From contig NW_020170433.1 in assembly GCF_000524195.1 (NCBI RefSeq), positions 537,386-579,834 of the forward strand: a DNA stretch of 42,449 nt. The letters run 5' to 3'. The position numbers and the translations under genes are program-made. Each line of letters begins with the position of its first letter. Position 1 is the first letter of the stretch. Origin of the DNA: Echinococcus granulosus (Eukaryota > Platyhelminthes > Cestoda > Cyclophyllidea > Taeniidae). Below are positions 24,583 through 35,900 of this stretch, in pieces. The notes beneath the pieces were generated by a model, which was not told the DNA's origin, did not search any database, and worked only from the letters and a program-made list of their open reading frames with translations.

Positions 24583-24665
24583 GAATGGAGCAGAATAGGT
24601 GGCTGAGACCATTGTCTCCCGACGGAGTCACAAAGTGGCAGAAGCACGGCTTGAGTAGATAGGAT

Positions 24666-27600
24666 TTAGGGGACTGGATCGAAGGTGGCAAACTCCTCGA
24701 CGTAGGTCTCCGTGGGGGTGTTGTCCCGGCTGCCGGGGAATCCCAGAGGGCACGAGTTCTCACAGGTGAAGATGTAGACAGTGGCGAAGTCAGGTGAGGC
24801 CTCGCCGACCTTGTCCAATTTCAAGTGGGACAGGAGCTGAGGTGTTATCTACAAAAAGAGGGTAATCACGTAACTCACGAGCATGCATACTTTGGTTTAT
24901 CGAGTTCTAAACCTGTGATGGAAGGAGGGGCTGTGCGGCACCGATCTAGAGATTTGAGGTGAACTGTGCGGTTTTTTAGGCTAGGTGCGGCATCTGTTTG
25001 AAGCTAGCTAGTCTAGAGTCAAATGTACATTCAATTAGAGAACCTCATGCGTTTTTCCTTTCAAAAGGGAGAAGTAATCACTAGTCACTCCCACAAGTTC
25101 ATTATTGGCTACCGATATTTTGATGCGCCTATGATGGAGATAATTTACAATAAAAGAACATGAATTGGTTTCACAAAAGCGTCTTAAAACGGGCCAGAGC
25201 TTAAAAATTGGATCTATCAATTTCCACAAAAAATACTATTCCAGGAAACTAAACCTCTTGAACTTCAAAGCTAGGCAAGATCTAGAGCACTTAAACTATG
25301 ATTTAATGCAACAACTACGGCACAGAGGGGAGCATAGCAGATCAAAGACCAAAGTCAGAGTTTGAGTTGAAGCGAAAATACTAAACTAAAGGCAATTCAT
25401 TAGACAACCGAGTGGTGATAATTAGCAATTCAAACAAATGAGTATTTCTATCCTTTAGCGCGGCTTGCCTATGGCAAGTCATGTGACCAAGGCTCATAGC
25501 GTTACAAGACGTTCGGTGAGCTGTCGCTTGGTTATTCAAATTAGGCCTTGTTTATCATACCTAAGGAAAAAAAGTTTGCAAAAATAGCAAAAAGATTCCC
25601 GGAAGATCAATAACGGAAGGATAGGTGCTCATCAGCGACAAAAACCAGTAATGATGCACAACAAGCATACATAACATTACGCAGAAAGAATAAGAATCGG
25701 CTCAATGGATTCTTCGTGGATCACGAAATCGGTGAAACGTATGCGAGAAAAACAAGCGCTCCCAAGGGTTGTGAAATATAGTAAAATATCTGTTACAGTT
25801 GGATATTCTTTTGTACGGGCCCTTTCCGTCTCCTACTAGTTGACCTCTGCTGCAGTACTTAGTGGTCCAGCCCTTCTGTGGGCTGCAATCAAAGCTGGTT
25901 TCAAACTGTACAACACCTTAAAAATCCCATAGCCCAAAATAATATTACCACGGACAGCAGCCTACAAAAAGTACCCTAGCTTAACGACTATAATGCTACT
26001 AGAGCAGGTTCGAATAACCATTTACTTATTTCGATGGGAAATAAAAAGAAGAGGTAGTAACAAACCTGGAACTCGAAAATCCTTTTTCCACCACATTTCA
26101 CACACGGAGGCGGAAAAGTGGGCGTAGGAGTCGCCCAGAGCGGCACTCCACCGCGATCGAAGCGGACAACCTGAAGGAGAAAAAAGCACGGTGATTAACA
26201 ACAGAAGCAGTGTTTGAAATCTTCACAAAAGCACGCCCTGGTCACCTGATCAGGTTCCTTCCTCAAAATCTCTTTGAATCGGTTGAAAAAGCGATTTTCC
26301 TTTGTCTCCTTACGTGATACTTCCTCGAGTGCTTCGAATTCCTCTTTATCAGCACTAAATCAAAGAAAGTGATATTAAATACGAGTCGCTCAACCTCTCC
26401 ATTTTTCACCTTAAAAAATATTCGCTCACAGAGATGTAGTGAAATGACACCCCTCGACGTGCTTTTTTCAGAGAAATTAATGAAAACTAACTCCTCCATA
26501 GAACTGGTGCGGGAAAAGAAAACTCGAAACACCAGCAAGCAGCAGTTGCTAGCGTATGGATGAGAAACGAACACAGGGCTAAACTGACATTGAAATATAA
26601 ACCAATTTAATGCGTAGTAACTCCAGATTCGATTAATTCTCGACGGCTTGCTTAAGTCCGATTAGGGGCTGAGACACAAACTAGTGCTACCATTTGTTAT
26701 GTATTGCACGAGGCTTCATGTAGGATGATTATCTATCGTCAAAAGTAGCGAAATAACATTTGATCACTTAAAAGGACTTGGACACAAAACTTTTCTTTTA
26801 CTTTCTTCCTTCGGCCATATCACATACAATGATTACCAAGACCTCCAAGTTATGGAATCACTTTCTACATGCTAAGAAAAGTATGAAAATCTTAATGTTT
26901 CACCACGAAAGAAAGGTTAATACCTCGAAACCTCGGGATCCTCAACGACCTCGGAGCCGAATTCGTCATCAGAGCTGTAGACCTCGATGGTATCCGCATC
27001 GTCCCTGTCTAAGGTCTCTGAAGCGAGCGAGAACTCGGGTAGGAGGAAGGGGTTCGACTGAAACATCTCAGCCAGATAGTCGTAGTTAGGACAGTGGCTT
27101 TTGTGATTCTGTTCCCAATGTATAATCTAGACGAGGAGAGGAGCGTGGAGAACCTTAACTGAAATCGAGTACCATACAACATTGCAAGCTTGGGTCATAA
27201 AAAATATCTCTCTATATTGACGAGCATGCAAGCAACTACTAGTCTGCCAGATTTGGTTGTCGCAATAGGGACGGCTGATTTTAATTTAGCCGAAAGGTAA
27301 AACAGACAGGTAGGGCAACCTGATGTTCCTTCGAGCAGTAATAGGCCTTATTGCAATTAACGCAACACTTGGTACCCGGGCATCCGCAGACCGGGCAGAG
27401 ATTTGCTATGAGGCCGGCCGTGGGAGCTTTGCCAGATCGAAAGAGCTCCATCATAGCTTGCTCAGTTATATCCTCGGACTCTGACGGTGGTTCTGAGCTT
27501 AAAAAGGAGAAGGATTGGAGATTAACAATTTACTACCTAACATTACAATCTACCTGTAATAGGGATTTTCCTTTGGTAATTGGGAGCGAAAGACGCGAAA

Positions 27601-27879
27601 GGGCCGGGGCTCGACTCCGTTATGTGGCAGAAAACAAATGCCGTTCTTACACATGAAGACAAAGAGCATGCGATGGAAACAGTCCTCCCGATCATCGATG
27701 GGAGAGTACAGCTGAAGCAGAAAGACCATGTGGTGGTGACAATGGGGGCATTCCAGGTCGTCAGGAAGGTGACTAAGTGCCAGCCATGCGGGACGACCGC
27801 CGACCTTGTCAGGGAAGAGATGTGAAACCAGATGCCAAGAAGTTCTCGGCTCGACGAAACCCAATGTGACGCTGGACAT
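24666..27879 (-). CDS. PDCD2: Programmed cell death protein 2 (MYND-zinc-finger ribosomal chaperone)
   Basis: PDCD2 proteins chaperone ribosomal protein uS5 (RPS2) for 40S assembly (family knowledge). Six exons on the minus strand: 27879-27554, 27497-27320, 27126-26924, 26354-26246, 26170-26066, 24848-24666, all with GT/AG borders and matching phases, for 367 residues (human 344). Residues 1-108 hold the N-terminal domain ([33 protein letters not shown]). A MYND finger lies at about 143-180: [24 protein letters not shown] and [10 protein letters not shown] supply the ligands. An acidic linker follows at 200-240, then FFNRFKEIL, and the C-terminal PDCD2_C domain from about 275 with [29 protein letters not shown] and YIFTCENSC. 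The start is the first ATG, aligned with family N-termini. Introns are 56, 193, 569, 75 and 1217 bp. Confidence 0.95.
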
Positions 27880-27883
27880 AAAC

Positions 27884-27885
27884 CT
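27884..27885 (-). promoter_or_regulatory. Possible trans-splice or 5'UTR acceptor before PDCD2
   Basis: On the minus strand AAATTCAG precedes the start codon with only four bases (GTTT) between the AG and the ATG. Such a short leader is typical of a spliced-leader acceptor. Confidence 0.45.
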
Positions 27886-28915
27886 GAATTTTTACAGACG
27901 ATAAAAGAACTGTCGTCATTAACCTCAAAATTAAACGAAGGATCCTCCTATGAATTATGTCAGTGAACAAAAACACATGCTTGCTAATTAACAGAAGTTA
28001 CCATGAATGAGCATTTTTAGGCAAACCAGATATGGCTGTTCAAAATACAGTGTCAGAAATGTTAGCTTGACAATTGGCGAATCTAGCAAGAAATGTGGAT
28101 GGAATGGTACAAGACAAAGTCCACGGGAAGTACGCTAATACTTAAATGGAGTACTCACTTTCAGTTTTGCAAGGAGAGATTGTATTCACATCGACAAAAT
28201 ATGAGCCATGACACCAAGTGTAAATACGAAATTTATTAGAGTTATCCACTAGAATTACATTACTTTCCGGTGCATGCTAAACAAAGTAGATATGTCTAGT
28301 GAACATACGAGCGTGAAATGCACTGTCATAAAAACCAATCTTCATGAAATCAATAACATTATGCATCTGCATTAGGGAGGCAATACATAACAGATATGAG
28401 AAACTTTAAGGTCTTAAATAAAGTGAACTTGTAATCCTTAAACGTTGTATCAATAAAACAATGCTAACATAAATATAAATATTGGTGCTATCGCACCACA
28501 AATACTTAGCAGCCTTATAAAGGATTGATTTCACGACAAGCTAAGTAAAATTTTCGTAGAAGTAGGCGAACGTCAAGTTTAAAAGAAGAGAGCGTCTTAT
28601 GTATTCCATAGCTGTTAAAAGATCTCCTATCATTATGAAAACCGTTATGAGTATTTGGAATAAGTTTTAAGTGAGAAAATACAATAACATAAGAATGAAG
28701 AATAATACCTCCGAATTCCTATTTTTATAAAGTGGTTGTGATTGTTAACATGATATGGTCATAGTTGCTACAGCTGCTTAACATTGGATTTATTCAATTA
28801 AATATGAACAAATTATTTTTGATTAAAATTTGCTCAAATGGTGCTAAATCATGAAAAAAAACATGTTCCCTGATCTGTTTTACTAATCACTAGCGTTCGG
28901 CGATATGTCATCTTC
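27886..28915. other. Divergent promoter region PDCD2 / GAR1
   Basis: About 1.03 kb of strongly AT-rich DNA lies between two head-to-head genes. No coding exon, repeat or clear TATA box could be assigned. It must carry the promoters of both genes unless one has a distant 5' exon. Confidence 0.55.
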
Positions 28916-28917
28916 AG
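28916..28917 (+). promoter_or_regulatory. Possible trans-splice or 5'UTR acceptor before GAR1
   Basis: CATCTTCAG ends 21 nt before the GAR1 ATG. The 21-nt leader contains an in-frame TGA, so translation cannot begin upstream of 28,939 in this frame. Confidence 0.45.
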
Positions 28918-28938
28918 TGCACGCTATTTTGAAAAGAT

Positions 28939-29984
28939 ATGGGTCGCGGGTTTTTTGGTGGTTCCCACGGGACTCGAGGCGGGTTTAGGGGAGGTCGTGG
29001 CATAGGCAATCGAAGTTTTGATCAGGGACCACCGGAAGCTATTGAATTAGTCGGCGAAGTTTCCCATGCCTGCCAAAGGGATCTTGTCTGCAGATTACTG
29101 AACGAGGCTGTGCCTTTTTTCAATGCTTCTATATACTTGGAAAACAAGCAAGAAATAGGAAAAGTTGACGAGATCTTTGGGCCTATTAAGAAAAGCGTAT
29201 GGACTCGTATAGCAACTGAAATCCCTATATAGATGTTTTCGATCAAGTTGGCTGATAACCTCAACGCTGAGTCATTCAAAGAGGGTCAGAAGGTACCCTT
29301 CATTTCCTGATAATATTTTCAGATGTATATCAACAAGCTTAAGCTGCTTACGCTAGAACGGATTATGAATGCCAACGCGCCCAAAGGTCAGGCCGGTGCT
29401 GTATATTCTCCCTAAGTGTTAATCTTTGCGTGTAATCAGCGTAATTGATTATTTCCTCTGCCGCATTCCTTGACCACTTTCAAGCTGTGTTGGTGCATTC
29501 TTTGGTTTTTATTTTACTTTATTCTCACAGTCCCCGCTTTCCTCGAGTTAACTTACTGATTTGTTACCCATGCGATAGGTGCCATACGCAAAACGCCAAG
29601 TGATGCTCGAGGGAGACGCGTTAGCGGTAACTTCAATGGCGATAGGGGTGGTCGTGGTCGTGGTAAGTACGTGGCGATTTTTCAATCAACGAGGGGAAGG
29701 TGCAATTTGTAGCTTTTACGAAACGATAGGGTGTATTTCGCCATTCAAAAATGTTTTCCATCATCAAGTTGTGTCTCTTTGCATGATCCGGCTTTGGAAT
29801 AGACGGATTTTTCATGGGTAAAAACGATGGTATCAAAATATGTTCAAATATTTTAATTATGGTAGGGAGCCGTGGAGGTGCACGGGGTGGACGAAGAGGT
29901 GGAGGTGGAGGCGGTGGTGGATTCGGTCAACGTCAGTCCTTCCGTGGATTTCGGGGATTCAAAGGTCCAAGACGCGGTCAATAA
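28939..29984 (+). CDS. GAR1: H/ACA ribonucleoprotein complex subunit GAR1
   Basis: Subunit of H/ACA snoRNPs, which pseudouridylate rRNA and snRNA and, in animals, belong to telomerase RNP; acts in nucleolus and Cajal bodies. Five exons: 28939-29196, 29233-29292, 29323-29386, 29579-29662, 29866-29984, giving 194 residues (human 217). A short N-terminal RGG tract (residues 1-25) leads to the conserved core: DQGPPEAIELVGE, VPFFNASIYLENKQ, EIGKVDEIFGPIKKS, then MFSIKLADNL and KMYINKLKLLTLERI. The C-terminal part is a Gly/Arg-rich domain (RGGRGRG, ARGGRRGGGGGGGG, FRGFRGFKGPRRGQ). Introns are 36, 30, 192 and 203 bp. The first two have lengths divisible by three and contain in-frame stops. Both RGG arms are shorter than in human. 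Convergent with sim and divergent from PDCD2. Confidence 0.96.
29197..29232 (+). other. 36-bp intron of GAR1
   Basis: GTATGG donor and ATATAG acceptor. Removal joins GPIKKS to MFSIKLADNL. The length is a multiple of three, but the acceptor itself supplies an in-frame TAG, so retention terminates the protein. Confidence 0.92.
29293..29322 (+). other. 30-bp intron of GAR1
   Basis: GTACCC donor and ATTTTCAG acceptor, only 30 nt in total. Removal joins FKEGQK to MYINKLKLL, matching the contiguous GAR1 core. Retention reads into TGA TAA in frame. This is the shortest intron in the window. Confidence 0.92.
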
Positions 29985-30151
29985 CAAAACAAAAATGTGC
30001 GTCAGCTAATGTAAGCACCATGATTTTTTTTAAAATATCGCTTTATGGACAGTGTAACAGATCGGAGTGGTACCGTAATGGGTCTATATTTCATAAAAAG
30101 GTATTGATCCGTAACTCAAAAAATGAGAATGAAATAATATAGATGCAGCGA

Positions 30152-30157
30152 AATAAA
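30152..30157 (+). terminator. Candidate poly(A) signal of GAR1
   Basis: AATAAA, 168 nt after the GAR1 stop. The surrounding DNA is A-rich, so chance occurrence is quite possible. Confidence 0.4.
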
Positions 30158-30164
30158 TAGCAAG

Positions 30165-30270
30165 GCGGTGAAAATGTAAAAAAAAGTCAAAAAATCGGCA
30201 AACTAGAAAAGCAAAAAAAATGGGGAATTGACTAGAAAAATGAAAGCGCAGGAAAAAAAATTCAACGAGA
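30165..30270 (+). repeat. A-rich, purine-rich low-complexity tract left of the gap
   Basis: Several runs of six to eight A separated by short G/A-rich pieces. It lies about 530 bp before the gap and mirrors in composition the T-rich tract on the other side. Confidence 0.6.
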
Positions 30271-30800
30271 GCGGAGGCTAGTTATGATAACCATCAAAAT
30301 ATGCAAACGAACATTGGGTTCCGCTAAATGAACAAAAGATTTACTAGCAGTGCCCGGATATGGCAAGCTGGAAAACGAATACGAGGTGTGTCATGGAGCG
30401 TAACGAAAAGGCGGTAGCAATAAGGATAAATAGGGAAAAACGATGAAACATGAATGATTAAGTGTTTGACACGACCGAAGAAAGTGATCAACACTGCTAT
30501 CGTGCAGACCTCCCTTTGCTTTGCCTCCGAGTCAACTGCACAGGAGTGACGTATACGCTGCGAGCATCTTCTTGACACACAGCTTGACCGCAACCAAAGA
30601 AGAAGACATGCACGTTGAGTGACTACAATTGTTATTGGTGAGCGTAGCCTCCTTTTGCGCCTGCGTGTGCGCCTTGCAGTAGGAATTGGTTGGTGATGTC
30701 CATTGTGGGTATTGGGCCGGAACATGGTAGACGGAGCGGCAGAGGCATTGGGAAGCATGAGGTAGGTGTGGGGTGCAAGTGGCAAGGCAGAGGGAGGAGC

Positions 30801-30900
30801 NNNNNNNNNNNNNNNNNNNNNNNNNNNNNNNNNNNNNNNNNNNNNNNNNNNNNNNNNNNNNNNNNNNNNNNNNNNNNNNNNNNNNNNNNNNNNNNNNNNN
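30801..30900. other. Assembly gap (100 N)
   Basis: Exactly 100 N, a conventional placeholder for a gap of unknown size. Open frames drawn across it are meaningless. The DNA just left of it (30,690-30,800) is G-rich. Confidence 0.99.
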
Positions 30901-31345
30901 TTTAGGGAGCAGTGATTTATTTCTATTTTTTTGCCCTCTTTTTTCTGTATTTATTGGTGCATTTTGCATTTTGTGCCTTCCTTCATATTTTTCTTTCTTT
31001 TTATTCCCTCTTCCTCTACTTAGTTGATTTGTTTCCTCCTTTTTTTCTTTGCCTTCTTTTGTTCATCGTTCTTTTCCGCTGTTACTCTTTATCTTTTTTG
31101 GCCTTTTTTTGCTCTATTTTTCAACTTATTTATATTTTTTGTCATTTTTCTCTCTACTATTATTTCTTTCCTTTTTTCGTTTTTTCCTGATAGCTTTTCC
31201 TTTTTTTTGCTCTTTTTATTTTTTTACACGGATTTGCCAATTTCCCTCATTTTTTAGGAATTTCTTTTTTTCTTTATTGATTTATTTTTTTTTAGATATT
31301 TCCTTTTAACGGTTTTCTCGTACTCACTTTTGGTTTTTTTTTTAA
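30901..31345 (+). repeat. T-rich, pyrimidine-rich low-complexity tract right of the gap
   Basis: About 445 bp made almost entirely of T runs broken by C, with long runs such as TTTTTTTTTT near 31,336. It is open in all three plus frames (Phe/Leu/Ser-rich), which is a composition effect and not coding. It probably caused the assembly break at 30,801-30,900. Confidence 0.85.
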
Positions 31346-32956
31346 TCTTTTTAAATTATATGTCTATTGGTCATGTCTGTTCTTTGCTGGTAGCATTTTA
31401 TTTAATATATGGGTACTTGGATTAATTCTGTCAGAATTCGTATAATTAAACAAATATGGAGAAGTTTCTTACCTTTAGCCTTGGAATTAGTTGATTACAG
31501 TGCAAAGTTACTCGTAAAACTGTTTAAGCAATAACCAGACCAAATTTTTTATGCTAATTTTACCCATTGTTTGTTTACCATTTGAAAGCTTCAGAGTATC
31601 TGAATAATTACTCAAAGCATTTTCCTCTATTTTTCAAGGTAGTAAGTTTATTAAGTGCTGCCTTCCTAAAACTATTTGTTTCGTAATGTACTGCACATTA
31701 GCCTCTGCTAATTAGTCCCCAAATAGCTTTGTTATCAATCAAAATATTTGCTGTAACAGAATTATCAGTACATAGTTTGCGATATATCAATTGATTGACC
31801 ATTGATGTAAAAGGGCTGTGGAACTTTTTTGTTTTAAAAGCATTTATCTTTGGCAAACATATGAAACATGATAAAATTTCTTTGTCAAAGCAACCCTCTC
31901 ATGAGGTCTTATGCGTCAGCACTGCTGAAAAGTCCACGAGGAACAAAGCTAATTCATATTCCACTTAAAGCTTAATTAAAATTAATCAAATCTTTTCTTA
32001 AATTAAAACCTGTTCACAACTCCCAGTAGTAATTGCCGATTAAATGAGAATCGCTTTCTGACCTATTACTTTGTTCTTCATCGAAGTACTGATTCGTTTC
32101 GAAGTGTCAGACGGCTTGGCCCGATCAAGACCAAGTTGCTAACGGCCTTGCGGCTAAGAGCAGCTGTATATTTTTCGCTATCCTTAACCCCCGATTATGT
32201 TGCCACCCTACTCGTGCCATGACGACTACCACTTCGTGACTCCTTAACGGCACAGATCAATGTTCCAGTACCTATTATCGTGCTGCTGAATAAGCGACCT
32301 TCTACCAGGTTTTGCGAGGCGACATTGTGGAACCAAACTTTTCCAGTCACTTAATTTTGGTATTAAAAGCAACAAGTATGGATAATTTGCGACACAGGTT
32401 TAGTCAATTCATAATTTTGGGAGAGTAGGCTGTGTTAAATGAAGGCGATTGAATTTAGGGTTCAAATTAGAAATGCTAAATCAAAGTTATATAAATTGAA
32501 GCTAAATATGATTGGTTTTGAATAAGGATTGAAAGTTGTAGGATAATTGTTTAATTACACTAAATTGTAACTGTATAGGTTACAAGAGAGGGTCGTCACA
32601 TGGTTTACGCTAGTTCGGAGGAGATGTGAAGCAGTAGGAGAGGATAAGAGGTCTTTACACGCCTCGACACTAGCTGTAAATCCGGTTTTACTAAAAACGG
32701 CTTTGCTACCTCTTAATATGCAAGGTCCCGAAACATTTACAGAGAAAGGTAGAGGTGATTACCACTCCAATGTTCTGATTTACAACAAAGCAATAGTGAA
32801 TATAACTTCAAAGCTGCACAAAGTAGCGGGCTTAACCATCAGTTTGGAAGTCTTTGATACGAAACGTATCAAACTATGGCACTTATTTACCCTCAATTAT
32901 ATACATTTAAATTAACTGTCAATGAAGCACACAAGGTTGCATTTTCATCTGATGTT
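31346..32956. other. AT-rich non-coding stretch downstream of sim
   Basis: No gene is supported. A GC-richer patch at about 32,100-32,340 stands out from its surroundings but shows no open frame with recognisable content. The 3' end of sim (minus strand) should lie in the right-hand part; no canonical poly(A) hexamer was found within 200 bp of its stop. Confidence 0.5.
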
Positions 32957-35900
32957 CTAACTTTGATAATAATAGGACGGATCCTGCCAATATTCGGGAA
33001 AATTGGCATCAACTTGGTAGCTTCCTAACTGTTCCAAGTAGCTATTGGTAACCATAGGGATAAAGGACGAGGGAATGGATGATGAGGGAACGGAAGATGA
33101 GGGAATGGAGGAGTCGCTAAAAGGCCCTCCAAAATAAGGAGCCTCTTCCACTATCCCTAAGTTTAACGGCGAGACAGACATCCCTGTGGGTTGTTGCACT
33201 ACGATCCCACTTTGATTTGCGTAGGCATCACTTATTAAGCCGGCGTGATTCGGCTGGGGTGGAGGCTGATAAGAGGTTGAAGGATTGGAAGAAACATACC
33301 ATACGTCCCCTCCGCCACCTTCTGTGCCTCCATTAAGATTTTGATAAAAATCAACATTGGAGATAGGAACACTTGATTCACAGTTGTAGAGAGGCTGCAA
33401 TGCTTCGATTTGTAGAGCATTTTGTGAAGGGTATGAGCGTTTGCGTCTGGATGAATTCGTGGGTTTCGAAGCCAAAGTGCGGCCGCAATTTGAAGTCTCA
33501 ATAGAGTCGACCTGGAGCTGTTTAACATCGAACTTCCTCCTGGCCGCTTGAATTTCCCTAGGAGAAAAAATTATCTTTACTCAGTTACGAAAACATCAAA
33601 GCTTTGCTTGAAGCTATGCTGCCATGCGGTGTGTAGATGTGAGAAATGTGGTTTATTTTATAACCCAAATTACGTGCTGATAGTGTAGGAAATGGGTCAT
33701 AATTCAAGAACTCTGAGTGGCGCCATAAACACAAATTCGCAGCACACACTCAGGTTTGTGAGCATCTTCTTTTCATCAAAGCAAAAAAGGTATAAGTTAA
33801 TTTAAAATTATTGAATGAGGCTCTCATCAAAGTTGGAAATTACTCACCCATAGTTCAAAGATGAGTAAAAAAAGATTTCTGACTTATTGTTGTTGTTTTT
33901 CTTTAACTTTTAAAGTTAATCGTAACATTTCTATCCTCGTGAAAGGGATTCTACAGAACTGTAGAATTGATCATAAACAAAACAAGCTCTTTTGTATCAC
34001 CGCTTAAAACTGGAGTTACGGATCTTGCTGTTGTTTAACATCATGGCGAATGGTTAAAGCTTTCATGTTGAATCGCTATTGATGACACTGAAGATGATGA
34101 GAAGGCAGACCAGTTCACATCCATCGTAGTAGAGAAAGTTTGGCAAATTCGATGGAAATTCTGACGACTGCGGCAGTTGCAGTAGTAGTAGCGACATTAA
34201 CAAATGGTTACAAAATCCCGCACACAGGAACACGAACATCCATCCTAAGTGTGCTTGTGTGTGTGTGTGCATGCGTACTTGAGCAGGAAAATGCCGAAAA
34301 GATGAGTGTGAGCACTCCCTTCGCATAACTGGGCCATGCAGGTGGTGTGGATGAAATTGTCAGCAAACACGCAGCGAGATGGTCAAAAGTTGTTGCAATC
34401 GTCCGCGCTTTTCTAACACGTGAGACCATTGGATTTAAAACAGGGGGATTGGATGGGGAGAGGAAATCTGACCCACCTTGGTCACGCAATATCACTGACC
34501 TGGTTTGGAATCTTGGCACGTTCCTCTTCATTCTCAGGGGGTCGATTCACGCAGACAGAGGAAAGGCCACGTGATAACTTAGTAACTGTGTTATCGCAGT
34601 CGACAGTAGATTGACAATAAAGCGACTTGACTACTTTGTGGCAGATTACATTACCACCTTACAAGTTACATCATTAATGAATCTGCTGCAGGTACAGAGG
34701 CATAACTTAAGGACTCTGAATAGTGCCTTAAACGCAAATATTTCTAGCCACTACGTCAACTTTAAGGTTTATTTTCATAGAATTTGTGTTAAACCCTCCC
34801 ATTAATTTTTTATCGCATAGTGCATTATCACTTGTTTAAAAACTTTTTTATTGTGGACTTCAAGCGTTGTGATATGCATTCACTTTTACTTAAATGATAT
34901 GAATCGCTTGATGACCATGTCGTGAGATTTCAAACAGTACAGAACTTAGCATAAAGGAAGAAATTTTCCGAAACGCGATTTGCTGACTACCATTAGCCGA
35001 CCACCTAAATTGGGAACTACAGTGAGAAATATGCACTTAGCAGAATATGCACAATGCCCCTATAGAATTATTTCGGTAAATACTTTAGATGGGTATGAAG
35101 TCTTGCAATTTAATGAGAAACACAACCTTATGCCGCTTATTGTAGGGAAGCTGATCCTCCATTACGTTCGTGGTGGATAACTTACGCGAGGACATAGGTA
35201 ACACCGACTACACAGTCCGACTTTGACCCACGAGCGTTTCGGAGGATCGTTGCATGCGTTTGGGCCCACACCCATCCACCATGTTTGCATAGAAGTCGAA
35301 AGTAGCGCGTTGTTACTTGACCCTTGGTTAACACTGTAAAGACGAAAGTAAGGACCGTCAAGAACTTATGGCTCGGCCTTTACAAAAGGACCTGAGAAAT
35401 ACATCTTACGTGTTATGTGACACTCTTCAAGCTCATTGGCGTCTCCAAGGTGGATCAACTGGTAGAGCGATTTATCGATGATATCCCTGGCCTGGTAACC
35501 GGTTAGGACTTGAAGCCTGCCGAAAGTGGAAGGTTGTGGTAACCCTAAATCAGCCAATTTAAGCACACAGCACTGCTTTTGCTTTGATGCTTATTTACGT
35601 TATAAAATGTTCCTTCAGCAATCGTGACTCAACTTAGTTTCTGCACCACCCCAAACCCTTACCTTTTTGGACGTGACACACATGATATCTTGTCTGACAC
35701 GCTTCGGATTAAGCTCATGATTAGTCGCGTGCTAATGCTAAGTTATAATTTTTTAACTTTGGCATCAAAAGTTAGGGCATTGAAAAAATGAGTAAATCAG
35801 AGGTGTCTCTTTTAATATAAAAAATGGCATTCCATCCACACTTCTAGTGAGTTGAATTTCTTAAGAGTCAGAAGGGGTCACTTTTAAGCTCAAATGCTAC

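Noticed and set aside
26263..26574. 103-codon minus-strand frame within PDCD2
   Set aside because: It runs through a PDCD2 intron and reads exon 4 in a different frame from the protein-matching one.
30532..31309. Open frames across the N gap and through the T-rich tract
   Set aside because: Frames across N have no meaning, and T/C-only DNA is stop-free in all plus frames without coding.
33235..33528. 97-codon frame overlapping the sim last exon
   Set aside because: The other minus-strand frame continues the splice phase from PAS-B and is open to a stop for 199 residues; this one is its shadow.
34208..34531. 107-codon minus-strand frame considered as a missing sim exon
   Set aside because: The PAS-B sequence is already complete in exons at 35,410-35,516 and 35,186-35,333; this frame has no PAS features and does not fit the splice phase.
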